DNA from: Microbacterium lacus
GTDB lineage: Bacteria; Actinomycetota; Actinomycetes; Actinomycetales; Microbacteriaceae
Length of the DNA stretch: 64,000 nucleotides
NCBI RefSeq assembly: GCF_039531105.1
Contig: NZ_BAAAPK010000001.1
Coordinates: 1,240,001-1,304,000 of the forward strand
Direction: 5' to 3'
Shown here in pieces: positions 17,904 to 27,102 of this stretch (positions are counted from its first letter, which is position 1; every line of letters starts with the position of its first letter). The notes below the pieces were generated by a model. It was given only the letters and a program-made list of their open reading frames with translations. It was not told where the DNA came from and did no database searches. The position numbers and the translations under genes were made by a program.

Positions 17904-18599
17904 ATGGCGAGATTCCTGATCATCGCGGCGACGAGCGGCATCGGCTCGGCGGCCTGCGACCTGCTGCGGCAGAGCGGACACGACGTCCTCGCGACGGCGC
18001 GAGGGGCGGCATCCGGAGTCGACATCGTGCTCGACGCGACCGATTTCGACGCGGTCGACCGCGCGGTCGCCGAGGTGGGGCCGCTCGACGGCGTCGCGTG
18101 CTTCGCGGGTTCGATGCTGCTCAAGCCCGCGCACCTGACTTCGCGCGACCAGTACGACGACGTGATCGCCGCGTCGCTGACCACGGCGTTCGCGACGGTG
18201 CGCGCGGCGGGCAGACACTTGCGCTCGGGCGGATCCGTCGTGCTGGTGTCGTCCGCGGCGGCGATGGCGGGTCTGTCCAACCACGACGCGATCGCCGCCG
18301 CGAAGGCGGGGGTGATCGGTCTGATGCTGTCGGCCGCTGCCAGCTACGCGAGCCAGGGCCTGCGGATCAACGCGGTCGCCCCCGGCCTGACCCGGACACC
18401 GCTCACGGCGGGGCTCACGGCGAGCGAGGGCTCCCGCAAGGTGTCGGAGGCGATGCACGCGCTCGGTCGTCTGGGTGAGCCCGCCGATGTCGCGCGCGGG
18501 GTCGCGTTCCTGCTGGATCCTGCGAACGACTGGATCACCGGCCAGGTCCTCGGCATCGACGGCGGCCTCGGACACGTGCGTCCCAAGGTGCGCGCATAG
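17904..18599 (+). CDS. Short-chain dehydrogenase/reductase-like protein lacking the catalytic Tyr
   Basis: 231 residues, Rossmann fold. ATSGIG near the N-terminus substitutes for TGxxxGIG; the Ser region VLVSSAAAM is present, but the YxxxK motif reads I-A-A-A-K within SNHDAIAAAKAG: Lys is kept and Tyr is Ile. The C-terminal half (RINAVAPGLTRTPLT, FLLDPANDWITGQVLGIDGGLG) is typical of classical SDRs. It is therefore a real SDR fold, but standard Tyr-dependent oxidoreduction is doubtful; similar Tyr-less SDRs are known in other bacteria. ATG 17904 is chosen for its family N-terminus. It lies between metX and metY on the opposite strand. Confidence 0.82.
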   Translation: MARFLIIAATSGIGSAACDLLRQSGHDVLATARGAASGVDIVLDATDFDAVDRAVAEVGPLDGVACFAGSMLLKPAHLTSRDQYDDVIAASLTTAFATVRAAGRHLRSGGSVVLVSSAAAMAGLSNHDAIAAAKAGVIGLMLSAAASYASQGLRINAVAPGLTRTPLTAGLTASEGSRKVSEAMHALGRLGEPADVARGVAFLLDPANDWITGQVLGIDGGLGHVRPKVRA

Positions 18600-18610
18600 G
18601 TCGCAACGCA

Positions 18611-18680
18611 TTCGGGGCACGCGCCCGCTCCCGCGGTCCGTGTGGCAACACGGGCCGCGACGCGGAGCACGTGCCCCGAG
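18611..18680. terminator. Nested double-hairpin bidirectional terminator
   Basis: Outer stem CGGGGCACG (18613-18621) with CGTGCCCCG (18670-18678), enclosing a 12-bp inner stem CGCGGTCCGTGT / ACACGGGCCGCG (18632-18643 / 18648-18659, one G-U pair). It fills the spacer between the convergent SDR and metY stops and should work for both strands. Confidence 0.75.
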
Positions 18681-18693
18681 CGTGGTTGTCGCG

Positions 18694-20016
18694 CTAGGCG
18701 CGCGCAGCCTCGCTGACCCGGCGGGCGGCCGCGAGCGCCTGCTCGAGGTCGGCCTTGAGGTCGTCGATGTTCTCCAGGCCCACCGAGAGGCGGACGAGCC
18801 CGGGCGTCACACCCGTCGTCAGCTGCTGCTCGGGCGTGAGCTGCGAGTGCGTGGTGGATGCCGGGTGGATCACGAGCGAGCGTACGTCGCCGATGTTGGC
18901 GAGGTGGCTGAACAGCGTGAGGGTGTTCACGAACTCGCGGCCGGCCTCCACGCCGCCCTTCAGCTCGAACGACAGCACCGCGCCCACGCCCTTCGGAGCG
19001 TATTCGTTCGCCTTGGCGTACCACGGCGAGGACGGGAGACCCGAGTAGTTCACCGACGCGACGTCGGACTGCTCCTCGAGCCACTCCGCGATCTCCTGCG
19101 CGTTCTGCACATGACGCTCGATGCGCAGCGACAAGGTCTCGATCCCCTGGATGAGCAGCCAGGCGCTCTGCGGCGAAATCGCTGCGCCGAGGTCGCGCAG
19201 CAGCTGCACGCGCGCCTTGATGATGTACGCGAGTCCGTCGCCGACGGCGGCGGTGTACGACGCGCCGTGGTAGCTCGGGTCGGGAACGGTGAGCCCGGGG
19301 AAGCGGTCGACGTTCTCCGACCACGCGAAGGTTCCGCCGTCGACGATGACGCCACCGATGACCGTGCCGTGACCCCCGAGGAACTTCGTCGCCGAGTGCA
19401 CGACGATGTCGGCGCCGAACTCGAACGGCTTGATCAGGTACGGGGTCGCGATCGTGTTGTCGACGATGAGCGGGACGCCGGCTTCGTGTGCGACGTCGGC
19501 GACGAGGCGGATGTCGAGGATGTTGATCTTGGGGTTGCCGATCGTCTCGGCGAAGAAGAGCTTGGTGTTGGGGCGGACCGCTGCCGCCCACTCCGCCGCG
19601 TCGTCCTGGTTCTCGACGAACGTGACATCGATGCCGAGCTTCTTCAGCGTGTACTTGAAGAGGTTGTACGTGCCGCCGTAGATCGAGCTCGACGAGACGA
19701 TGTGGTCGCCGGCCTCGGCGATGTTGAGCACCGCGAACGTCTCGGCCGCCTGGCCGCTCGCGACCAGCAGTGCACCGGTGCCGCCCTCGAGCGCCGCGAT
19801 GCGCTGCTCGACGACATCCTGCGTCGGGTTCTGGATGCGGGTGTAGATGTTGCCGAACTCGGCGAGGGCGAACAGGTTCGCCGCGTGGGTCGTGTTGTCG
19901 AAGACGTACGAGGTCGTCTGGTAGATCGGCGTGGCGCGGGCCTTGGTGACCGGGTCCGGCTGGGCGCCGGAGTGGATCTGCTTGGTCTCGAAGCGCCAGT
20001 TCTCGGGTGCGGACAT
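18694..20016 (-). CDS. metY: O-acetylhomoserine sulfhydrylase / aminocarboxypropyltransferase
   Basis: 440-residue PLP enzyme of the Cys/Met metabolism (gamma) family that converts O-acetylhomoserine plus sulfide to homocysteine. PLP Lys is K211 in VVHSATKFLGGHG; other motifs are YTRIQNPTQDVVEQRIAALEGG, SIYGGTYNLF, AETIGNPKINILD and GLVRLSVGLENIDDL. ATG 20016 gives the standard N-terminus; open frame continuing upstream is not coding. Acts after MetX in the same pathway. A promoter-like TTGACA occurs ~75-80 bp upstream on the minus strand. Shares its upstream region with the divergent SDR gene. Confidence 0.95.
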   Translation of the reverse strand: MSAPENWRFETKQIHSGAQPDPVTKARATPIYQTTSYVFDNTTHAANLFALAEFGNIYTRIQNPTQDVVEQRIAALEGGTGALLVASGQAAETFAVLNIAEAGDHIVSSSSIYGGTYNLFKYTLKKLGIDVTFVENQDDAAEWAAAVRPNTKLFFAETIGNPKINILDIRLVADVAHEAGVPLIVDNTIATPYLIKPFEFGADIVVHSATKFLGGHGTVIGGVIVDGGTFAWSENVDRFPGLTVPDPSYHGASYTAAVGDGLAYIIKARVQLLRDLGAAISPQSAWLLIQGIETLSLRIERHVQNAQEIAEWLEEQSDVASVNYSGLPSSPWYAKANEYAPKGVGAVLSFELKGGVEAGREFVNTLTLFSHLANIGDVRSLVIHPASTTHSQLTPEQQLTTGVTPGLVRLSVGLENIDDLKADLEQALAAARRVSEAARA

Positions 20017-20146
20017 GTGCGTACTCCATCGGGTGTCGTCCAGGCGGCGGCGGACGCTGCGGCCTGTGTCGAGAGTAGGGATGCCGTCCTCTGTCAACAA
20101 CGGACGGGAAATGTGACGTAACACCGGGTGTCGGTAGCGTGGAGGT

Positions 20147-20932
20147 ATGGTGACACGGCGCGCAGTGGTGACAGGGGCGAGTTCGGGGATCGGTGAGGCC
20201 GCGGTCCGCGCGCTGCGCGCGAGCGGCTGGGATGTCGTCGGTGTCGCACGGCGTGCCGACCGTTTGCACGCTCTCGAAGAGGAGACCGGAGCCGTCGCGT
20301 TCGCGGCGGACCTCACCCGCCAGGAAGACGTGGATGCGCTGTCCGCCTGGCTCGCTGAGACCGGGCCGGTACATGCCCTCGTGCAGGTCGCCGGTGGCGC
20401 GCGCGGCACCGACCGGGTCGAGGATGCGCGCCCCGCGGACTGGCAGTGGATGTTCGATGCGAACGTCCTGTCCAGCCAGCGCCTGGTCGCCGCGCTCCTG
20501 CCGCACCTGCGCGGCACCGCCGCGGTGGACGGGCACGCGGACACGCTCTTCGTGACCTCGACGGCGGCGTTCACGCCGTACCCAGGCGGTTCCGGGTACA
20601 ACGCGGCGAAGGCCGCCGAGGCCATGCTCGCCCACGTCCTGCGCCAAGAACTCAACGGGGAGCCGATTCGCGTCACCGAGGTCGCCCCGGGAATGGTGTT
20701 CACAGAGGAATTCACGCTCAATCGGTTGGGTGGCGACCGGGATGCCGCGGAGCGCGTCTACGAGGGCGTCGAGAACCCGCTCACCGCCGACGATGTCGCC
20801 GACGTGATCGCGTACGCCCTGAACGCGCCGGGGCACGTCAACCTCGATCTCGTGACGATGCGACCGGTCGCGCAGTCCGCGCAACACCTGCTCGCCCGCG
20901 GGCCGCTGCGCGTCCGCGGCGGCGTCGACTGA
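20147..20932 (+). CDS. SDR family oxidoreductase (YdfG/serine 3-dehydrogenase-like)
   Basis: 261-residue classical SDR with complete motifs: TGASSGIG (residues ~9-16), NAD-site ADLT, VAGG region, Ser in LFVTSTAAF, catalytic YNAAK, and [13 protein letters not shown]. The C-terminal [24 protein letters not shown] is the signature of the YdfG/3-hydroxyacid-type subgroup (NADP-dependent oxidation of L-allo-threonine or related hydroxyacids in E. coli YdfG). Substrate here is unproven. SD GGAGG immediately upstream of ATG. Its stop overlaps the ung start by 1 bp. Confidence 0.9.
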   Translation: MVTRRAVVTGASSGIGEAAVRALRASGWDVVGVARRADRLHALEEETGAVAFAADLTRQEDVDALSAWLAETGPVHALVQVAGGARGTDRVEDARPADWQWMFDANVLSSQRLVAALLPHLRGTAAVDGHADTLFVTSTAAFTPYPGGSGYNAAKAAEAMLAHVLRQELNGEPIRVTEVAPGMVFTEEFTLNRLGGDRDAAERVYEGVENPLTADDVADVIAYALNAPGHVNLDLVTMRPVAQSAQHLLARGPLRVRGGVD

Positions 20933-21633
20933 TGGCACGCACGCTCGCCGAGCTCGCCGCCGACGGACTGATCGATCCGGCGTGGGCGGACGCCCTCCAG
21001 CCGGTGGCCCCTCGGATCGCCGCGCTGGGCGACCGGCTCCGCGAAGAGGTCGCGGCCGGCCGCGGCTATCTCCCCGCCGGCGAGAACGTGCTGCGCGCGT
21101 TCCGGCGCCCGTTGGCGGAAGTGAAGGTGCTGATCGTCGGGCAGGACCCGTACCCCACGCCCGGGCACCCGATCGGGCTGTCTTTCGCGGTCGACTCCCA
21201 CGTGCGCCCACTGCCGCGCAGCCTCGGCAACATCTACCGCGAGTTGAACGACGACCTCGGCATCCCGCCGGCGGCCCACGGTGATCTGTCGGCGTGGAGC
21301 GACCAGGGCGTCCTGCTCCTGAACCGCGTGCTCACCGTCGCACCCGGCGCCCCCGCGTCACACCGGGGGTGGGGATGGGAGAAGGTCACCGAGCACGCGA
21401 TCCGCACGCTCGTCGCGCGCGATGCGGCTCTCGTGGCGATCCTCTGGGGCAAGGATGCCGCAAGCCTGCGTCCCCTCCTCGGATCGACGCCGATCATCGA
21501 GTCGCCGCACCCGTCGCCGCTCTCCGCGAGCCGTGGCTTCTTCGGTTCGCGTCCGTTCTCGCGCGCGAACGCGCTCCTGGAAGAGCAGGGCGTGCCGGGC
21601 GTCGACTGGGCGATTCCTGCGCGCGTAGGCTGA
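20932..21633 (+). CDS. ung: Uracil-DNA glycosylase, family 1
   Basis: 233 residues. Excises uracil from DNA. The catalytic water-activating loop GQDPYPT (D72) and the Leu-intercalation loop [21 protein letters not shown] (with H near 197) are present, as are LLLNRVLTV and GWGWEKVT. Normal family length. ATG 20932 overlaps the upstream SDR stop (TGATG), implying translational coupling. Confidence 0.96.
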   Translation: MARTLAELAADGLIDPAWADALQPVAPRIAALGDRLREEVAAGRGYLPAGENVLRAFRRPLAEVKVLIVGQDPYPTPGHPIGLSFAVDSHVRPLPRSLGNIYRELNDDLGIPPAAHGDLSAWSDQGVLLLNRVLTVAPGAPASHRGWGWEKVTEHAIRTLVARDAALVAILWGKDAASLRPLLGSTPIIESPHPSPLSASRGFFGSRPFSRANALLEEQGVPGVDWAIPARVG

Positions 21634-21637
21634 CGGC

Positions 21638-22252
21638 ATGCTCGAGGAGGAATACGACCGGGATCGCCGCCGCCTTCCCCGGCACCTGCGCAAGCCCGCG
21701 CCGCCCGAGCCCGGCTTCTCCTTCACGATCAGGCCGTTCCAGGAGCGCGACCTGCCGGATGTCCGTGAGATCTACAACTACTACGTGACGAACTCCGTCG
21801 TGACCTTCGACGAGAAGAAGTGGACGCTGACGCAGTGGCGCGAGAAGGCGGCGCTCCTGCACAAGCTCGGTCTGCCGTTCCTGGTGGCGGAGTCCCCGTC
21901 CGGTCAGATCCTCGGGTACGCCCTCGTCCAGCCGATGTCGAGCAAGTCGGCCTATCGGTATTCCGTCGAGAACTCGATCTACCTCGGTCACGCCGCCGCG
22001 GGCAAGGGCCTGGGCAGGGCCCTCCTCGAAGCGCTGATCACAGCGTGCGAGGAGGCCGGCATCCGCGAGATGGTGGCGGTGATCAGCGACAAGGGGGCCG
22101 AGGCCTCGATCGCCCTCCACGAGAAGCTCGGCTTCGTCGAGGTCGGACGGATGGGCCGGGTGGGCTTCAAGTTCGGTCGGTGGCTCGGCACGATCTACCT
22201 GCAGAAGCACCTGAAGCCGGTCAAGAAGAGGAAGGGCCTGTTCGGCCGCTGA
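21638..22252 (+). CDS. GNAT family N-acetyltransferase (phosphinothricin-acetyltransferase-like)
   Basis: 204 residues. A ~25-residue charged N-terminal extension precedes the GNAT domain: FTIRPFQERDLPDVREIYNYYV, FLVAESPSGQILGYALV, the acetyl-CoA pyrophosphate loop AAAGKGLGRALLEALI (Q/RxxGxG/A type) and EASIALHEKLGFVEVGRMGRVGFKFGRWL. The order and the final tryptophan region match the Pat/YncA (MddA) branch, which acetylates small amines such as phosphinothricin or methionine sulfoximine. Substrate is an inference. The gene follows ung by 5 bp and its last ~30 bp overlap the end of the convergent emfourin-like gene. Confidence 0.85.
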   Translation: MLEEEYDRDRRRLPRHLRKPAPPEPGFSFTIRPFQERDLPDVREIYNYYVTNSVVTFDEKKWTLTQWREKAALLHKLGLPFLVAESPSGQILGYALVQPMSSKSAYRYSVENSIYLGHAAAGKGLGRALLEALITACEEAGIREMVAVISDKGAEASIALHEKLGFVEVGRMGRVGFKFGRWLGTIYLQKHLKPVKKRKGLFGR

Positions 22253-22586
22253 GATCGGCGCGCACGGCGCGCACCGCGTCGATCAGTTCGCGCCACGGTC
22301 CCTGCACCTCGGCGTCGGGAAGCGCCGCTTCCCGCGCGGTCGGTCCGCAGACCGCGCCGACATGCCACATGAAGCGGTCCGCCCCGGTCGGGACGATCGG
22401 CCGCGCCGGGTCCGCCGCGTCCCACGGGCAGCGGTCGATCAGCTCGGCCCAATGACCGGCATCCGCAGTCTCGGGCTGCGCCTGCCACGTGCGCTTCGCG
22501 CCGGCGATGCCGCCCGTGCGGGTGACGGTCACCGACAGCCGATTCGCGCGCGCAGGCTCCGCATCAGGTCGTTGCTGCTCCGTCAT
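22221..22586 (-). CDS. Emfourin-like M4 protease inhibitor
   Basis: 121 residues. The central section LSVTVTRTGGIAGAKRTW and C-terminal HWAELIDRCPW match emfourin, the slow tight-binding protein inhibitor of protealysin-like proteases first found in Serratia. It has no signal peptide, in keeping with a cytoplasmic target. Its ATG (22586) lies inside the 3' end of the upstream M4 protease gene (stop at 22564), a 23-bp overlap indicating co-translation. The C-terminal ~10 residues overlap the convergent GNAT gene. Confidence 0.82.
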   Translation of the reverse strand: MTEQQRPDAEPARANRLSVTVTRTGGIAGAKRTWQAQPETADAGHWAELIDRCPWDAADPARPIVPTGADRFMWHVGAVCGPTAREAALPDAEVQGPWRELIDAVRAVRADLSGRTGPSSS

Positions 22587-23631
22587 CCATCACGCCGACG
22601 CCGATCCAGCCCCTCCGGACCGCGTCGAGGACCTCCGAGTCTTCACCGTACTCCGCCGCGGCCGTGGAGACGGTGGCCCGGGCGAAGGCGGCGAAGCCAG
22701 CGGTCGGCGAGAGCGCGCCTGAGGTGAGTGTCAGATACCAGACGCGCCCCGCGCGTTCCCAGGCCTTCCCGCCGAGCCGCTGCGCGGTCAGATAGAACGC
22801 ATGGTTCGGGATGCCGGAGTTGATGTGCACGCCCCCGTTGTCGTCCGTGGTCTGCACGTAATCGTCCATGTGCGCCGGCTGCGGGTCGCGTCCGAGCACG
22901 TCATCGTCGTAGGCCGTGCCGGGCGCCCGCATCGATCGCAGCGCCACGCCCTGGACGGCGGCGGTGAAGATGCCCTCGCCGATCAGCCAGGACGCGGCAT
23001 CCGCATCCTGCCCCGCCCGGTGCTGTTCGGTCAGCGCGCCGAACACGTCGGACATCGACTCGTTCAGCGCCCCGGACTGCCCCTGGTACTCCAGCCCGCC
23101 CGCGAACTCGGTCACGCCGTGGGTGAGCTCGTGCGCGATCACGCTGAGCGAGCCGGTGAACCCGACGAACACCTCGCCGTCCCCGTCGCCGAACACCATG
23201 CGCTCGCCGTTCCAGAACGCGTTGTCGTAGTCCCGCCCGTAGTGCACGGTCGCCAGCAGCGACCCGCCGAGTCCGTCGATGCCGTTGCGCTGATATGCGT
23301 CCCAGTAGAAATCGAACGTCGCCCCGAGCCCGTCGTACGCGTCGTCGACGGCGGCGTCGGAGGTGGGCGGGTCGTCCTCGCCGCGGACGCGCGTTCCGGG
23401 CAGCTGCTCGCGCTGCTGCGCGTCGAAGATCGTGCGATCCGGCGCCGGTGCGCCCTCGAAGACGAGGGTCCCGCCGTCCTCGACCGACATGCGGATGCGC
23501 GATCGCGTCGGCCGGTACGGGCGCGGGGTCAGCAGCGTCGCCTGTGCGGCCTGCGCCGCGTGCGCCCACGCCGGCTCCTGGACGGCGGCGATCCGCGCGA
23601 GCAGATACGGGGGGATGATCGCGTGGGTCAT
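22564..23631 (-). CDS. Protealysin-like M4 metalloprotease (no signal peptide)
   Basis: 355 residues. The precursor begins with the protealysin-type propeptide motif IIPPYLLARIA, not a signal sequence, as in protealysin/emfourin pairs. Zinc site HELTH at residues 167-171 with third ligand E191 in ALNESMSD; catalytic His in GGVHINSGIPNHAFY (H269). Length is that of the short protealysin branch. Substrate unknown; members have been implicated in intracellular cleavage and host-cell invasion factors in Serratia. Coupled to an emfourin-like inhibitor downstream. Confidence 0.93.
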   Translation of the reverse strand: MTHAIIPPYLLARIAAVQEPAWAHAAQAAQATLLTPRPYRPTRSRIRMSVEDGGTLVFEGAPAPDRTIFDAQQREQLPGTRVRGEDDPPTSDAAVDDAYDGLGATFDFYWDAYQRNGIDGLGGSLLATVHYGRDYDNAFWNGERMVFGDGDGEVFVGFTGSLSVIAHELTHGVTEFAGGLEYQGQSGALNESMSDVFGALTEQHRAGQDADAASWLIGEGIFTAAVQGVALRSMRAPGTAYDDDVLGRDPQPAHMDDYVQTTDDNGGVHINSGIPNHAFYLTAQRLGGKAWERAGRVWYLTLTSGALSPTAGFAAFARATVSTAAAEYGEDSEVLDAVRRGWIGVGVMDDGAATT

Positions 23632-23640
23632 GCTCAGAGG

Positions 23641-24450
23641 CTAACCGCCCCCGCCGACGCCCGGATCGATGACGGGTATCGAGGCGAGCAGTCGCCGCGT
23701 GTAGGCGACTTGGGGGTCGAGGAGCACCTTCTCGGTGGGCCCGTCCTCGACGATGCGCCCGTCCTTCATCACGATGACCTCGTCGCACAGGTTCTGCACG
23801 ACGCCGATGTCGTGGGAGACGAGCACCAGCGTGAGGGCGTCTCGGGAGCGCAACTCCGCCAGTAGCTCGAGGATCTGCGCCCGCACGGTGACATCGAGCG
23901 CCGACAGCGGCTCGTCCCCGACGAGCAGGGCCGGGCGGTGCACGATCGCGCGGGCGATCGCGATGCGCTGTCGCTGCCCCCCGGAGAACTCGTGCGGGAA
24001 ACGGTCGGCCATCTCGGCCTCGAGCCCCACCTCGGTCAGCACCTCGCGGACGCGGGCGCGCCGGTCGCCCTCGATCCCCAGTGCCCACAGCGGTTCCCCG
24101 ACGATCCGGCCGACGCTCATCCGCGGGTCCAGGGACGCATACGGATCCTGGAACACGATGCCGGTCTGCCGGCGGAGCCAATGCAGACGCCGCGCCGCGG
24201 CCGCGGCATCCACCGGCTCGCCGTCGAACTCGACCGTGCCGGCCGTCGGCGCGTCCAGCCCCAGGAGGAGGCGCACGAGGGTCGACTTGCCCGATCCGGA
24301 CTCGCCGATGATCCCGACCGCCGAGCCGCGGCGGACGACGACGTCCGCGTCCTCGAGTGCGGTGGTGAACGTACGAGGCTCGAACAGGGTCGTGCGGGGG
24401 ACCGGATGCCGCCGGGTCAGGCCTCGGGCGCGGACCAGGATCTCGCTCAT
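23641..24450 (-). CDS. Oligopeptide/dipeptide ABC transporter ATPase (DppF/OppF type)
   Basis: 269 residues. Walker [11 protein letters not shown]-loop [16 protein letters not shown], signature [14 protein letters not shown], Walker [14 protein letters not shown] and H-loop VSHD. The DPYASLDPR sequence and a C-terminal TRRLLASIP tail are characteristic of OppF/DppF. It is the last gene of a five-gene operon and overlaps the OppD-type ATPase by 4 bp. The C-terminal Fe-S Cys cluster seen in some DppF proteins is absent. Confidence 0.93.
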   Translation of the reverse strand: MSEILVRARGLTRRHPVPRTTLFEPRTFTTALEDADVVVRRGSAVGIIGESGSGKSTLVRLLLGLDAPTAGTVEFDGEPVDAAAAARRLHWLRRQTGIVFQDPYASLDPRMSVGRIVGEPLWALGIEGDRRARVREVLTEVGLEAEMADRFPHEFSGGQRQRIAIARAIVHRPALLVGDEPLSALDVTVRAQILELLAELRSRDALTLVLVSHDIGVVQNLCDEVIVMKDGRIVEDGPTEKVLLDPQVAYTRRLLASIPVIDPGVGGGG

Positions 24451-25238
24451 CGGTCACCCCGATCCGGAGACCACAGCGTCGCCGTGGCATCGCGCAGAAG
24501 ACCACGGGTGACCTCGGATGCGGGCGAGGTCAGGAGCGTGGAGATCGGACCGGTCTCCACGACCCGGCCGTCCTCCAGGACGACCGCGTGCGTGGCGATC
24601 TGCGAGAGCACCGCGAGGTCGTGCGTGATGAACACCAGGGACATCCCGTCGTCCGTCACGAGCGAGAGCAGGAGCTCCAGGATCTCGGCCTGGATCGTGA
24701 CGTCCAGAGCGGTCGTCGGTTCATCGGCGATCAGCAGGCGCGGGCGGCAGGCGAGGGCCATCGCGATCGCGGCGCGCTGTCGCTGGCCGCCGGAGAGCTG
24801 GTGGGGATAGCGCGAGACGATGCGCGCCGGATCGGGCAGGGCGACGCGCGCCGCTTCGGCGACGGCGCGTGCGCGCACCTCGGAGCGCGACAGGCCCTCG
24901 TGGATGCGAACCGACTCGCCGATCTGCCGCCCGATCGTGCGGATCGGGTTCAGCGCGGTCTGCGGCTCCTGGAAGACGATGCCGATCTCGTCGCCGCGCA
25001 GGTCGGCGAGCTCCCGGTCGGGCAGGCCGATCAGTTCGCGGCCGTTCCAGCGGACACTCCCTCCCGCGACCGCCGCGTCCGGCAGTAGCCCGAGGATCGC
25101 GAGAGCCGTCAGGGACTTGCCGGATCCCGACTCGCCGATGAGCCCCACCCGCGCGCCGTCCGGCACATCGAACGAAACGCCGTCCACGACGCGGCGGTCG
25201 CCGATGTCGATCGTGAGGTCGGTCACCTCAAGGCTCAC
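24447..25238 (-). CDS. Oligopeptide/dipeptide ABC transporter ATPase (DppD/OppD type)
   Basis: 263 residues. Walker [11 protein letters not shown]-loop [16 protein letters not shown], signature [14 protein letters not shown], Walker [14 protein letters not shown]-loop [13 protein letters not shown] and the spacing are typical of OppD/DppD. The GTG start at 25238 ([10 protein letters not shown]) overlaps the permease stop; the longer in-frame open region upstream is a shadow of the permease gene. Pairs with the following ATPase as the motor of the importer. Confidence 0.92.
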   Translation of the reverse strand: MSLEVTDLTIDIGDRRVVDGVSFDVPDGARVGLIGESGSGKSLTALAILGLLPDAAVAGGSVRWNGRELIGLPDRELADLRGDEIGIVFQEPQTALNPIRTIGRQIGESVRIHEGLSRSEVRARAVAEAARVALPDPARIVSRYPHQLSGGQRQRAAIAMALACRPRLLIADEPTTALDVTIQAEILELLLSLVTDDGMSLVFITHDLAVLSQIATHAVVLEDGRVVETGPISTLLTSPASEVTRGLLRDATATLWSPDRGDR

Positions 25239-26155
25239 GCGACCACCTCCGGCACGTGGCGGATCGCTCCGCGCGGCGGATGCAGCCGGTCCCGCCCGCG
25301 GGACAGCGTCGGGTCGGTGGCCTCCCGGAGTGCGTCGCCGAGCAGGTTCAGTCCGAGGACGGTGAGGGTGATCGCCAGGCCCGGCCACAGCACGGACAGC
25401 GGGTAGACGCTGATGTACTGCTGCAGCTGTGCCAGGAGAACGCCCCACGACGGCTCGGTTATCGGGGCGCCGAACCCGAGGTAGGACAATCCCGCCTCGG
25501 CGAGCACCGCCACCGCCATGCCCCACGAAAGCTGCACGATGAACACGGGTGCGACGTTCGGCATGAGGTGCCGCCACAGGTTCTGCAGCGGGGTGAGACC
25601 GGACGCGCGGCCCGCGAGGACGAAGTCGCTGTGCAGGACCCGGCGCAGCTCCGGTCGGGTGACTCGAGCGATGTTGACGCCGAATCCGATGCCCACCGAC
25701 CAGATGACGACGCCGAGCGATCCTCCCCACACCGCGCTGATCATCATCGCGATGATCAGCACCGGGAACGCGATGAGGATGTCCACGAGCACCGCGACCG
25801 ACTCGCGCAGCCAGCGGGCGGTCAGTGCGCCGAGCGCGGCGAGCGCCACGCCGATCACGGTGGCGATCGCCCCGGCACCCACCGCCACGAGCACCGTCGT
25901 GCGCGAGCCCGCCATGAGGAGACTGAGGATGTCCCGGCCGGTGCCGTCGGTGCCGAGCGCATGCGGCCAGCCGGGAGCCGCCCAGCGCTCGGCGATCGAG
26001 ACCTGCTGCGGGTCGAAGGGCGTCCAGAACAGGGAGACGAGAGCGGTCAGGGCGACCACGGCGACGACGATCAGGCCGAACCGGCCGGTGGACAGCGCCC
26101 ACAGCCTGCGCAGCCACGGTGTGCGCGGCGTGCGCGCGGTGTGTCGGGCCATCAA
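25235..26155 (-). CDS. Oligopeptide ABC transporter permease (DppC/OppC type)
   Basis: 306 residues with about six helices and an OppC_N segment at the start. The EAA loop reads LAGRASGLTPLQNLWRHLMPN, the site that contacts the ATPases. The pre-TM2 segment WPHALGTDGTGRDILSLLMAGSRT is the standard DppC signature. An extra Met precedes MARHTAR. Overlaps both neighbours by 4 bp. Confidence 0.93.
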   Translation of the reverse strand: MMARHTARTPRTPWLRRLWALSTGRFGLIVVAVVALTALVSLFWTPFDPQQVSIAERWAAPGWPHALGTDGTGRDILSLLMAGSRTTVLVAVGAGAIATVIGVALAALGALTARWLRESVAVLVDILIAFPVLIIAMMISAVWGGSLGVVIWSVGIGFGVNIARVTRPELRRVLHSDFVLAGRASGLTPLQNLWRHLMPNVAPVFIVQLSWGMAVAVLAEAGLSYLGFGAPITEPSWGVLLAQLQQYISVYPLSVLWPGLAITLTVLGLNLLGDALREATDPTLSRGRDRLHPPRGAIRHVPEVVA

Positions 26156-27102
26156 GGCGCCTCCCTCTGGCGCGGGTCGATCACGCGGTGCAGCAGGTCG
26201 ACGGCGAACCCGACCACGAGGACGAAGCCGGTGAGCACGAGCAGTTCACCCTGCACCTTCGGCAGATCCCGTGCGCTCACATCCGCCACCAGCATCCGTC
26301 CGATCCCGGGGAGCGAGAAGAGCTGCTCGATCACGACGGCTCCGACGATGATGCCGGCGACCTGGAGTCCGAGGACGGTGATGACGGAGAGGGCCACGTT
26401 GGGAAGCCCGTGACGGATGAGCGCCGTGGTGCGGGTGAGGCCCTTCGCGGCGGCCGTCCGCACGTAGTCCTGACCGATCGCCTGCATCGTGGCGCTGCGG
26501 ACGAACCGCATGAGCATCGCCCCCTCGACGATGCCGATCGTCAGCGCGGGGAGCAGCAGGGAGCGGATCGCGGCCGCCGGGTCGTTCCATCCGCTCCGCG
26601 GAAATCCCTGGGCGGGCAGCCAGCCGAGCCAGACCGCGAAGACGACGACGAGCATCATTCCGGCCCAGACGACGGGAACCGCGGCGAGGGTCTGCGCGCC
26701 GATGCTCAGGAACGTGCCGTCCCCGTGGCCGCGGCGCATCGCCGACAGCACGCCCAGCGGCACGGCGAACAAGACCGCGATCGTGAGCGCCATCAAGCCC
26801 AACGGCACCGTGACCTGCGCCTTCTGCGCGAGTTCGGCCGCGACACCGGACCCGTTCAGGAGCGACGTACCGAGATCCCCGCGGAAGATTCCGCCTATCC
26901 ACTCCAGATACTGGAGAGGGAGCGGCTGGTCCAGGCCCAGCCGCTCCCGGATCGCGGCCACCTGCTCGGGCGTGCCGTTCGTGCCGGCGATCAGCTGGGC
27001 GATGTCACCGGGAAGTACTCGCAGGGACAGGAAGATCAGCACGCTGGCGACGAGGAGCCCGAGCAGAAGCAGGGCCGCCCGCGTCAGCGTGTACTTGATC
27101 AC
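26152..27102 (-). CDS. Oligopeptide ABC transporter permease (DppB/OppB type)
   Basis: 316 residues with six helices. Signatures: FLSLRVLPGDIAQ, the LGLDQPLPLQYLEWIGGIFRGDLGTSL loop after TM1 (split here), VVWAGMMLV, and the EAA loop TAAAKGLTRTTALIRHGLPN. The C-terminal GIGRMLVADVSARDLPKVQG is also typical. Its start overlaps the binding-protein gene end by 4 bp. Confidence 0.93.
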   Translation of the reverse strand: MIKYTLTRAALLLLGLLVASVLIFLSLRVLPGDIAQLIAGTNGTPEQVAAIRERLGLDQPLPLQYLEWIGGIFRGDLGTSLLNGSGVAAELAQKAQVTVPLGLMALTIAVLFAVPLGVLSAMRRGHGDGTFLSIGAQTLAAVPVVWAGMMLVVVFAVWLGWLPAQGFPRSGWNDPAAAIRSLLLPALTIGIVEGAMLMRFVRSATMQAIGQDYVRTAAAKGLTRTTALIRHGLPNVALSVITVLGLQVAGIIVGAVVIEQLFSLPGIGRMLVADVSARDLPKVQGELLVLTGFVLVVGFAVDLLHRVIDPRQREAP

